Source of the DNA: Pseudevernia furfuracea
Taxonomy: Eukaryota > Ascomycota > Lecanoromycetes > Lecanorales > Parmeliaceae
DNA: 64,000 nt
Direction: 5' to 3'
Assembly (NCBI GenBank): GCA_022315425.1
Contig: JAIUPT010000031.1
Coordinates: 1,054,001 to 1,118,000 of the forward strand
The position numbers and the translations under genes are program-made. Under the pieces are notes generated by a model, which was not told the origin of the DNA, searched no databases, and saw nothing but the letters and a program-made list of their open reading frames with translations. Position 1 is the first letter of the stretch. Each line of letters begins with the position of its first letter. Below are positions 54,995-64,000 of this stretch, piece by piece.

Positions 54995-56170
54995 TCAGTG
55001 TTGGTCGTCGGTGTGCTCGTTAGGTGCCGTGGTTCGGTGGTCTGCGACCTTGCGGCGCTGAGCAGGCTCAAGCTCGCTGTTTTCGATTCGCGCTCGAGCG
55101 ACGACGTGGGCGGGGGCCAACAAAGCGGGCGTGGGCTTTTGCAGCGGCGATCCGATCCCAAACACGTAAACGTACACCACGTTCTTCGACCCGACCCCCT
55201 TTCTCCCCCCGAACCTGTTTCCGCCCGTCGTGCACTCTTCGACCCGGTTCAGCGCCGTCTGATAGACCTTGAAGAGCACGATCCGGTCAGAGTCGGCGTC
55301 ATTGAGGGTATCCACGGTCACGACGCACGATTTTTTTCGCGCCGTCCAGGGGAGTTTGAAGTCCAAGCCGGCTGCTCCGGTGGCTCGTCTGCCGAACTCC
55401 ATCGACACGTGAGCGCGCCTGTTTCGGAGTATCTCGTCCGCGGCGTTGATGCAGTCGAGTGACTTGACCGGGTAGAGATGTTTGCGGGGCGATGGACCGG
55501 AGTCGCTGAAACATTCACCTTCGTCCGCGTTGGAACCGTTCGGAACGGGTGTCCCGGTGGTGGTGGTCAGTGATGAGGCATTATTGAGCAAGCCTGGGCC
55601 TCCAGGCTTGATGATTTGCCTGGCGACGACGTGAGACTGTTTAGGTGCCGCTGGACCTGCGGCCTCGACGGTGATTGGTGTCGTCCCGTGGACCGAAATG
55701 TACACCAGGCCTCGCGGTCCCACCGGCGTTCTCCCACCGTACCTGTAATACCCACTAACGCACATCCTGCATAGAGCTAAAGCGATTTCATAGGGTTCTC
55801 GAATACACATAATGTCTTCGTCATCCTCATTCAGTACGTTCATAGTCATTGCGCAGTTCCCACTGCGCGCTCGCCACGGAAGTTGGATATCTGCGTCGTC
55901 GCTGCGGCTGAAGGTGAAGGGCACGTCTACTCGCGCCTTTGCCATCATCTTGTTGGCTGCATCTGTGCATTCTGGGTATGTGATGGGATTCAGAGGGCCA
56001 GGTGGTGGGAATGGAGGAGCGAAGCATTGGAAAACCTTCCACCCGTTTGAGGTAAATGCACCTGTCTGGTCAAGGGATGACGCGTTGACCCAATTCGGGG
56101 CGATCAGCTGAAGAGGTGTTGCAACGGTAAATGATACGATGAATAAAAATCCCGAGATAATGGCGAACAT
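54995..56170 (-). CDS. Secreted protein with two tandem Cys-containing domains
   Basis: A single exon gives 391 residues from ATG 56170; a longer frame starts at 56290 but its first 40 residues would bury the signal peptide, so the internal ATG is preferred. The signal peptide is MFAIISGFLFIVSFTVATP. Two related units of about 115 residues follow. The first has CFAPPFPPPGPLNPITYPEC, LPWRARSGNCAMTMNVLNED and RYGGRTPVGPRGLVYISVHG. The second has CFSDSGPSPRKHLYPVKSLD, LPWTARKKSCVVTVDTLNDA and RFGGRKGVGSKNVVYVYVFG. Each unit has four or so cysteines in equivalent places. A Thr/Gly linker with a KPGGPGLLNN segment joins them. Similar single-domain secreted proteins occur in many plant- and soil-associated fungi with unknown function; an apoplastic role is only a guess. 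Confidence 0.8.
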   Translation of the reverse strand: MFAIISGFLFIVSFTVATPLQLIAPNWVNASSLDQTGAFTSNGWKVFQCFAPPFPPPGPLNPITYPECTDAANKMMAKARVDVPFTFSRSDDADIQLPWRARSGNCAMTMNVLNEDDEDIMCIREPYEIALALCRMCVSGYYRYGGRTPVGPRGLVYISVHGTTPITVEAAGPAAPKQSHVVARQIIKPGGPGLLNNASSLTTTTGTPVPNGSNADEGECFSDSGPSPRKHLYPVKSLDCINAADEILRNRRAHVSMEFGRRATGAAGLDFKLPWTARKKSCVVTVDTLNDADSDRIVLFKVYQTALNRVEECTTGGNRFGGRKGVGSKNVVYVYVFGIGSPLQKPTPALLAPAHVVARARIENSELEPAQRRKVADHRTTAPNEHTDDQH

Positions 56171-56713
56171 TGCGTAGGTGGAGCTAGACAGATGCACTAC
56201 GCCGAACTTGCTGGGGAAAGAAGCTGTATATAGTCTCGCGTGTTTAGCTTTCGCATGATCAGGTGCAGCGGCTACCAATGACCGGCGCATCCAGTATGTC
56301 GGTGTTGGCGATGCTGTCTATTTATTGGGTCTGAAGGGAAATGTGCCCTGCATTCGCATTATGCGACATTGATTTGCAAAGAGCTATAAGCAAGGAGTCC
56401 TCGAGATGCGAAGTGGAAGATGGGGCACGCAGGTGTTTCAACTGCTTTACTGAGTCCGATATTTCTCTGGAAGGGCGCTTTGCCTGGCAGCGTATAATAA
56501 AATCATATTAAGGAGGACTGACTACACAGGTTTTTAGATACAGGATAGAGTTTGCAAAGCGCCTCACGCTCCCTCAACTTTGCTGTGAGACTTGTAAGCT
56601 GTATGTACAAGAACGCTTCTTCGTTAAATGTGGGTTAGTAGATTGACGAGAGGTGCTACTTATGTGATGGTGGAACATGGAGTCAAACGGTGACCCCAAG
56701 TATCAAGCCCACT
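56171..56713. other. Intergenic region upstream of the two-domain secreted protein
   Basis: No coding region is supported. It separates the start of that gene from the 3' end of the RCF2 gene on the same strand, so it should contain a promoter and a terminator. Confidence 0.4.
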
Positions 56714-57813
56714 TCATGACTTCTTGTCTCCGCTACCCTTCTTCTCGTCTTTCTTCTCATCTTTGTGCTCTGACTTCTTCTTCTCATGCTGTTTGTGATG
56801 CTGCTTCTCCTGCTCATGGGCTGCCGCTTCCCTCTCTTTAATCTTCCTTTCCTCTACCTCAACCATATCTATTGACACGTCAGCCATGGATTGCCTTTCG
56901 CATTCCCCCCGAAGCTCTCAAAATAGTATAGGAAACCCACCCCTCCACTGATCCTCACCCTCATATCTCTCATGATGGATCTTCTTATCGATAAGATGCT
57001 TATGCGTAGGATCGTTCGGATCCACAATCTTGACGGTCTCCCATCTCCCCTCCCCTTTCCCCCGATCACCCACTTCAAACACTGCCGTAGCACATAGTAC
57101 CGCTATCGTTATGGTCTGCGCGTACACCCTAGCCTGCACTATTTTCTGCTGCGTCGAAAGATACGGTGATCGGCCAACGACGCCCAGTGCGATCCCCATG
57201 CCTAAGACCCAGGATGTTCCAACGATGGGGTAGCGGTATTCTTTGCCAAAATCCATGAAGCGCTCGAAGGATGATTTTTGAGCATTTTCTGCGGTGCGCA
57301 GGCGGGCCGCTTCATCTTGGTAGCCTTCTTCAGGATGGCGGGAGGATTCAAAAGCGCGAGAGAACCGGTCAGCAGTTACGATTGCTGTAAGGAAAGCACA
57401 TGGTTAGCGGGTGTGTAGACAATTGAGGGGAAGAGGGTTTGAGCCGACGTGGCTCGCTTGGAACACGAAGACGCCCTTCGCCCTCAGCAGAAGTCCAGAT
57501 ATCGATAATATTACAGCATCTTCGTATTTCTCAGGCGCACAATAGAGTGTGGAAGAGGTCTACGTACCGCCAAAGGTAGCGCTCGATGTGCACAAAAAGG
57601 CTCTCAGAGGAAGGGTCAATTGTCGAAAGGCAGGGTATCGAGTCGCGGCTGCGAAGACACCTCCAACGCCAAGGGCTAGTCCGACGGTACCACCAAGAAC
57701 CCCACCCTTCAGCGTCTCACTGCAATCGTTATCAGCGATCTTGGAGGAAAGGTGAGCTTGGAGGGGGCCTACTTGTAGTGAGCTTGCTCCTCCTCTTTTG
57801 TGAGGATCTTCAT
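56714..57813 (-). CDS. RCF2: Rcf2-type respiratory supercomplex factor (HIG1 domain)
   Basis: Four exons on the minus strand are inferred: 57813-57773, 57719-57568, 57384-56941 and 56868-56714, giving 263 residues. It opens MKILTKEEEQAHYNETLKGG, a family signature, with Gly-rich hydrophobic segments (GLALGVGGVFAATRYPAF, FLCTSSATFGAIVTADRFSR). The HIG1 domain lies at about residues 125-185: YPIVGTSWVLGMGIALGVVG, then STQQKIVQARVYAQTITIAV. The C-terminus is a Lys/Glu/His-rich tail of about 45 residues. Rcf2 sits in the mitochondrial inner membrane and helps associate cytochrome c oxidase with complex III. Each splice junction keeps frame. The third intron removes a stop-containing stretch (56869-56940), and the 183-bp second intron is the longest. 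Confidence 0.9.
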
Positions 57814-58604
57814 GGCCGCTAGACCCTAGAGAAGGGAAAGAAGAGGATGAGGATGAGGATTTCGAGGGACGACGTGGGCAAGCTATCGAAGGGTGTGTTG
57901 GAGATCAATTGACCAAGAATTGGTCAACGTTGTTGGTGGTTCTGTCATCGAAGCAATCCGCGTGCCCGCTATCCGGCTCGGGGAAACACTTCGTCATGCC
58001 GCTGTGGCACACATTGCGCCGCTGACTAAGCATATAAACGTTTAATTTTCCCCATTAATCATTAATCCTCGACCACTTCTTTTTGAAGTGAACTTGTAAG
58101 CTAAGGTACGCACTAGTGTTGAACCGTTCTCAAGATCACTCTCTCCTTTGAGGTTCTTGACTCCCAGTCATCATCAGGCTTGCTGCAGTGAGCAGGGCGA
58201 ATCGGTGGACATTTCCATCGAGGGGGGGGGGGGGGGGGTGTTAATGACCTTTCCCCTATTTCATTTTGTAGATATTTGTTGAATAACAGGCCATCAGGCC
58301 GTCTAGATAATGCTCTAAGGAGGTAAGAATACATGGAGTGTGAAACCCATCAAGTGTGTGCCGTTGCCAAGCCGCTAGTAGATAGGGCTGATTTCCCCTA
58401 TTTCATTTTGAAGATATTAGTATTTCTATCAATATGGCTCACTAGGGTTCACGTTGTGGGCAGACATGGAATATTTGTTAGGTGGCATGTGTAGTGTAAT
58501 AGCTAGGTTTTATAGATGTGGATAATGCTATCGAACCTTGCGTTAAGCTTGTGTTCATCCTCAGTCCCCCCGTTCCTGGAATGGAGGCGGTCTTATGCTG
58601 CCTT
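57814..58604. other. Intergenic region with a G17 run
   Basis: No coding region is supported. A run of 17 G bases lies at about 58222-58238. A TTTCCCCTATTTCATTTTG motif occurs twice (about 58251 and 58392). The RCF2 promoter and the eIF2D terminator should be here. Confidence 0.45.
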
Positions 58605-60720
58605 TTATTTTTTCTTTCCCTTCGTCTTATCCAAAACCTCGATCCAATGCCTACTCAACCCTCTCTTCTCCAATGCCTTCACCACTGTATCTTTCTGCGG
58701 GCCCTGAACCATGATCTCCTGTACCGGATGTTTCGGGCTGCTGCCCATCAGCTGACCAACGCTCGTGGAGCTCGCACAAGCTTTCTGCAATTCTTCTGCC
58801 AGAGGTTGCGGATTAATGTGGAAAACCTCTACACCAGATAGCTTGGTGACGGTCTTGTTACCAGATCGCGTCTCAAGAGTGATCTGGATTTTAGGAGCAT
58901 TCCCAGATTTGGCTTTGACCGTCTCTCTCGTTTCGTTATTTCTCAGAATGACCCAAAATGGTGAGCAGGCTTGCAATATGCGGTCGATGAGAGCGTCTCG
59001 GGGTACGCTGCCTTTGGCGATGACTTCGCGATCCAGAGACGAGTTGCCGTCGAAGACTGCGTTTGCTAGGATCGGGTTAAGGTTGACTAGGCGCTTGTTC
59101 TTGTCTGATACCAGGTTCTCAGACTCGATATAGGATGCGATGATTGGGCGTATTTCTGTGGGAAGGTAAAGAGCTTTGACGCTGGCATTAGATGCTTCGA
59201 AAATTGGCGAAAGTGCCTCCTTGGGTCTGGACAGGGTGATCCTTCGGAGCTTCTGCCCAATCGAATCGTCACTCGGAGACCCACCTACCGCAATAGCTCT
59301 GCCTCCACTGCCTCCGCCAGACTCTGTACCTGGCGTTTCTTTCTTCGGCAACTCGTAAGGCTTGAAGCTAGTAAAGATTTCGTCGTCAAAGTCGATGTCG
59401 AGAACAACGCATTCTCCACCATCGCGGTCTTTGGACTTGAGAAGCTTCTGCTTGTCTAAGGCTTTAATGAGCTTTTTTGCATTCTTCCAGCTTGTCTTCT
59501 TGATTTGCAAGGCTGCTGCCTGGGCAGGCGTGTAGATTGGTAAGTATGGCAAGACGAAGTTGGAGATGACGAGTGACTGGTTGATTGGAAAATTCAAGCC
59601 TTGACGCGGTTCACTCTTGTGATTGCTTCGGTGGTGGTGGACACCGTATATGAAGGCATTCCAGAACGCGTCGTCGATTTCTGGTATTTATAAGCGTTGA
59701 CACCTTTTAAGGCTCGTTCATGAGGCAACATGCCTTTAGTTGATAGCTCTTTTTCCTCCTCTCCCACTACCTCATATGGCCTAGCATTTTCGCCTTCAAC
59801 AAACTCATTCCGAGGTTCGAGTCTCGTGTGTTGCTCTGGCTCCTGGCTGAGAGATACCCCTCCCTCCTCAGCATCGTCATCGTCATCCTCAATGGTCAAC
59901 TGATCCACGCCTACCCTCAAGTTTCCATCGGTAGTATCCACATCCCAGCCTTCTATGTGTTCCGGGGCGCCTCCTCCAGGCTTGCCTACTGAGCTCCATG
60001 CCCAGATTTCATCCCCGTCCCAGTGCTCCCCTCGCACGGCATGTCCTTTGGCGCCTTGCACCTGGTGTAGAGAAGCAACATCAATCTCGCAGATCCCGAC
60101 GACCATGGGCACGCTTGGCTTGTCGAGGCTGGCAATGGCGACAACAGAGTCCTTTATTGCCTTTGACGGGAACGGCGGTCCGCGAGCCAAGCCCGGCGTC
60201 ATCAGAGGTGCACCGCTGCGTAGCCTTTTCAAGACAACTTCAGGTGTGTAGAGGAGAGGTACGAGTTGTGGATGCCGCCACAATGTGTAGACTGGCCATC
60301 ACCTCTTTAGCTTTAACCAAAAGCAAGCAGTATAGGGCTTACCAGTCGGAAGCAGCCTCTCTTCAATCTTGAACCACAGAATGCGTTGTTCCTCCCCCGG
60401 ATGTACCCCAACGTAGACCGTCCCAGAGACCTGCTTCAAATCAGGTCCAGCAGTCGTGTTGAACCTTGCTGAAAGGGCGTTCTCCGGCATCAGGGAATTG
60501 CGTAGGCTAGCTAAGTTCAACACGGATGACGCTCCATCATTTTTTTCTCCTTGCTCTTCAACATCTTTAGGCAGCTCTATGTCGAAGTCTTTGATTATCT
60601 GGTCTGCTATTCTGCGTCTGTCCGAGGAGCGAAGAGGGGCGAGGGGCTTGATCTGTGGACTCTTAGCAAGCACGTCACGATTTCCATGAATTGCCGTACG
60701 TTGGGTTTCTTCTTGAACAT
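58605..60720 (-). CDS. TMA64: Translation factor eIF2D / Tma64
   Basis: Four exons on the minus strand are inferred: 60720-60700 (21 nt), 60652-60343, 60291-59734 and 59680-58605, giving 654 residues. It begins MFKKKPNIKPLAPLRSSDRR, as in eIF2D. The pre-PUA/PUA region (about 1-215) includes TLWRHPQLVPLLYTPEVVLK, AIASLDKPSVPMVVGICEID and RGEHWDGDEIWAWSS. An acidic linker follows. A winged-helix part (FPINQSLVISNFVLPYLPIY) and the SWIB/MDM2-like central domain come next. The SUI1 domain at the end has RSGNKTVTKLSGVEVFHINP, LAEELQKACASSTSVGQL and VQEIMVQGPQKDTVVKALEK. The family acts on 40S ribosomes in tRNA recycling and non-canonical initiation. The last intron (59681-59733) has a GC donor, the only splice found that keeps the frame there. 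Confidence 0.93.
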
Positions 60721-61423
60721 GGTCGCGAAGTTAAGGTTCGTCTTCAGGGTGATTTGAAGCAGTGCTGTTAGACAATGTCAAGTCAAGTAGAAGGCGCGTG
60801 TGATCTTCAAAATTTGGCGCCGGGTAGTTAAGGTGAACGGCCACAATTCTGGCAGTCTTGGGCGGGGGGGCTAAAAAATTATAATACTACATTTCGCGCG
60901 TTCTACGGAGAATATATGTTCTACTAAGCCTTCGTACGAAAAAAGGTGACTTTTGTCACCCCGGTGGATGGCACTATATTATATATGACTTATAATCCAT
61001 ACTCTTATTTAACCAAAACTGTACGATACATCGTCAGACATCGAAAACTTACTGTTACTGTTATCTTTCCTTGATCTTTTGAGCTGATTGGTCTGATGCC
61101 TCGTACGATCAATTTCTAGGCACTAATTGGTCTGATATCTAACGGGAGTTGTGAGGAACCTGTTGCTGGTATGACTGCTGTGATAGAGGAAATCGAGTTC
61201 GTACAAAAGGAAATTCGCATCTTTTCGTGCTCTGTCGTTACGCTTGGTCTGTTCGAAACTTAGAGTATTACTTTTGAAAACGCTCCTAGCCAATGCTTTT
61301 GAATTCATGAGCAATCTCCTCAAGCTATCTATCAAACCACCTTTTCGTAACGTACACCACCAGGTAGGAAAACATACAGCCATCATCTCTACTTACTAGG
61401 CTTCTATCTCAACCTATTTCAAG
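60721..61423. other. Intergenic region, eIF2D promoter side
   Basis: No gene is recognised. The stretch includes the eIF2D promoter and the 3' end of the Cys-rich precursor gene. It is A/T-rich around 60880-61010. Confidence 0.4.
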
Positions 61424-62841
61424 CTATCCCAAAGATGGCTCAGGGCATAAACAAATGCCATCCTCATTACTACGAGCCACCAGGCCGCCGTCGCATGCGA
61501 CATAGTGACAGTCTTCCTGCGGGCTCCGCTTCATATCATTCGCACACTCGGGAAGATCTGGACAGGACTCGCAAACGGGCTCGACGCAGACCGGACCGTG
61601 ACCTCCGTGCAGGGGCCAGCCAGCGTCGTCACGCTTGATGTGTTCGCCCTGGTTCGAATATGGTCAGCAACGATTTTGCGTGAGGAGAAATGTTGATGAT
61701 TATGAGAATAGAACGTACCTCGCTACGCTTCTCCTTCTGTGCTAGACATGTTGGAGAGTCAGGGTGGTCTAGGCATTCGATGGTTGTACATGTTCCGTTT
61801 TCGAAGCAGATGGAGCCGATTGGGATTGGGACAGCTTCGCTGCGTTTCTCCTTCTCGCAATCTAGGCATACACAGCCTGAGCCGTCTAGTTCGCAGATGG
61901 TGCCGATGGGGGTGGGCGGGACGGCGCGGCGTGGGATGGCTTCGGAACACTGACTGCTATTTTCGCATTCGTGAAAACCGGGGCCGCCGATGAATTGATC
62001 GCCTTCGAGTCGGCGCTTGCTGGGTACGTTCTGTCGCAAAGGCAAAGGAGTCAGTTATCCTTGAAAACGGAGAAGATAGCGACGAAGAAGCGCATTGTGT
62101 CCATTTACCTCGCTGCGTTTCCCCACATCTATCCCTGGACATCCACAGGTGTCTGGATGTTCGAGACACAAGATGGTGATGCATTGTCCCTCATGAGGTC
62201 CGCTCGTGAAGCATTCGAAACCAATAGGGCCAGCATCACGGACTACGCAAGTCGTGGCAGACGGAAGTGATGCGGATGATGCGGAGGTTGGCGTTGAGAT
62301 AACAGGGTCGCCAGTGGTCGGACCACATCCTTCATCGAGCCCACAGTCAGACGAAGCCGCGCTGCGTTTCAGTTGTGCAGGCTCCGGTGGCGCCCCTGGA
62401 CATCCACATGTGTTCGGGAACTCGAGACACTCGAAGCTGATACACTGTCCCGCATGAGGTCCGCTTTCGAAACATTCTGTGCCAATAGGGACTGGTCCTC
62501 GATGATGTGTGCATGTTGTGGCAGACGGAAGTGATGCGGACGAAGTGGAAGTTGTAGTTGGATCGACCACTATTGGACCACAGTCTCCTCCCAGCGGACA
62601 TGGCGATGCGTCTCTTGGCGGGAGGGGGTCACCGGGGATTGCGCCGTGCGGGGTCATATCCACGGTGCAAGGGTTTGGTGTGTCAAGGGCACAAATGGGT
62701 GGGGGAATGGGAGTTGTGAGAACACCTGGAAGGTTGTGAGTCAACTTGTTAAGAAGACGGATTGTCTTTGCAGAAATTGGAATGAGACTTACTACGGGCA
62801 ACTAGGCTAGCCACGAGAAAGGCGGTAAATGAAAAGGCCAT
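61424..62841 (-). CDS. Secreted Cys-rich repeat precursor with eight dibasic (Kex2-type) sites
   Basis: Four exons on the minus strand are inferred: 62841-62793, 62725-62109, 62030-61719 and 61648-61424, giving 400 residues. The signal peptide is MAFSFTAFLVASLVA. The body consists of Cys-rich units separated by dibasic pairs at residues 136-137, 219-220, 227-229, 256-257, 284-285, 323-324, 331-332 and 366-367; several read KRSE or KRSA. Two long units (about 76-137 and 160-220) are clear duplicates, sharing SSASLPSATTC, FESGPH/FTSGPH, GQCI, CLE and NTCGCPG/DTCGCPG. Two shorter ones share PIGTIC/PIGSIC and ECLDHPDSPTC-like cores. Exons 2 and 3 both end exactly after KRSE in phase 0, so the exons look like duplicated cassettes. 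The layout fits a Kex2-processed precursor releasing several disulphide-rich peptides. Whether processing occurs, and what the peptides do, is unknown. No UstY-like or cyclisation enzyme gene is seen in the window. Confidence 0.8.
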
Positions 62842-64000
62842 CGTTGTTCTGCACTGACAAGACGTGGAAAGAAAATATTATGAGTCCGTCTAGCACCGAA
62901 GACCTGAAATCTGCTGCTGCTACTTCATCATTCGTGGCAGTGAGGCAGCTTTTATGTGTCCTTTGGATCTCGTCTCGAAGATGACTGTACCTTGAAACCG
63001 AGGTTGCGTTCTCGGATCCGATGATGATACGCTGACCGGCCGAAGGGCTACACAGCCAACCGCCGTACTTATAAGGTTTTCATTGCTGGATAAAGAGACA
63101 ATCATTGGTTGGCTATCTGACAAGCCTGATATTTGGCTTTTTCCGCTTTGAGGTTCTACAGCTTGTAAGGCTCTTACCATTGGGTTACCTCGGCTAGTCA
63201 GACCGTGATGAAAGCACAACGTCCAGATCACGGCATGCCCGTCGGCCGAAATTTTGTAAAAACATAGCCGACAAAGTCAATGAGGGTCATTTCATCTAGT
63301 GAAAATAGGTAGGTTTGTATGCGAGGTTTTTGCGTAAGGTTGAGGGGCGAAACCAGATAGAGCGATGTCGGATTAGATCCAGGATGATTGATGGTGCAGG
63401 CAGGCATTTCTGATGGCGGAGTATCGCTAAATGGAACATTTGGTACAGGAGACCTTAGTAGCAATGACTTGAGACTGGGACTGGGTTTGCATATCGGCGC
63501 TGACACTCAGAATCTTACATCAGGTTTTGAGAGATTGCGACCGAGGCACGAACACGGTCAGCCACCACGATCAGATGACTCGCTATGTTTTGCGATGCGG
63601 TCAGCGCAAAGCACGCATCAGCCTTCCTCGAGTGCAAGGAGTTGTCGTTTGTAGCTTGTCTGCGAGGAATCTCAGCGTTAAATATATTAACCTTTCGTAA
63701 AAACTGGTCTCATTGATACGGTACAGGGCATGGAGAGGCAAGATATGTAATTCCGAGACTGATATTCTCGGATGGTAGGGACCAGTCTTGTGGAACACAT
63801 GATTCAACGTATAGATGTTCGTCATAGTGACTAATAAGGACTCCTGACCAACGTGGATTGCCAACACTGTACTGGGCATTGAGGATCGAGCAGTGAGAGC
63901 GGCGCGGGTGCTATCACAGGCGCACTACTCAAAGATTGTCTCGTGTTCGCAAAGCTTCTATCTACGGCGAACTTGCTCAGTAGCGCCATTGCTCTTCAAT
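62842..64000. other. Region upstream of the precursor gene, no clear gene
   Basis: Minus-strand frames at 62920-63231 and 63228-63506 overlap by four bases and have some protein-like composition, but no motif or start context supports a gene. The first 200 bases should carry the precursor promoter. Confidence 0.35.

Noticed and set aside
63150..63215. tRNA-like minus-strand segment (GCCGAGGTAACCCAATGGTAAG)
   Set aside because: It resembles a D-arm start, but no matching anticodon stem and no T-arm GGTTCGA-type box follow.

Overview
The window reads as nuclear DNA of a filamentous ascomycete (Pezizomycotina). Most genes carry short spliceosomal introns of about 47-90 bp, with GTRNGY-like donors, CTAAC-like branch sites and YAG acceptors. 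The products include families typical of these fungi: rhodopsin-domain membrane proteins, Zn2Cys6 regulators, NACHT/ankyrin proteins, small secreted Cys-rich proteins and kelch or SMP-30-like secreted propellers. Species cannot be assigned from the sequence. All introns were placed by eye from splice motifs and reading-frame continuity.

Layout. 0.6-6.4 kb is a compact housekeeping block: PCF11 (mRNA 3'-end processing), a Gfo/Idh/MocA oxidoreductase of the dihydrodiol/D-xylose dehydrogenase type, and RPN8 (proteasome lid). 6.8-10.6 kb holds two decayed genes back to back, a NACHT/ankyrin gene on the minus strand and a CorA-like transporter gene on the plus strand. 11.5-15.8 kb carries three putative secreted-protein genes. 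16.5-20.7 kb has a large disordered nuclear protein and a GC-rich gene that fuses a transposase-type helix-turn-helix to an HD phosphohydrolase. 23.4-40.6 kb is accessory: a cyclase-family gene, an NCS1 permease, two rhodopsin-domain genes, and between them a decayed kelch-propeller gene; 28.7-30.8 kb there is repeat-like DNA. 41.4-49.6 kb contains a tiny Gly-rich protein gene, a secreted SMP-30-like gene broken by a 19-bp tandem duplication, microsatellites and a Zn2Cys6 regulator. 49.6-54.3 kb is gene-poor, with tandem duplications and a cluster of perfect hairpins. 54.3-62.9 kb has a small NPLGL-tail protein gene with frame breaks, a secreted two-domain protein, RCF2 (respiratory supercomplex factor), eIF2D/TMA64, and a secreted Cys-rich precursor with eight dibasic sites.

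The genes do not form one pathway. The informative pattern is intact core genes (PCF11, RPN8, RCF2, TMA64) alternating with accessory pockets of secreted proteins and broken genes. The most interesting loci are the Kex2-type repeat precursor (61424-62841), the HTH-HD fusion (19255-20748) and the hairpin cluster (52886-53676). Several frame breaks lie at or near homopolymer runs, so assembly error has to be separated from real decay.
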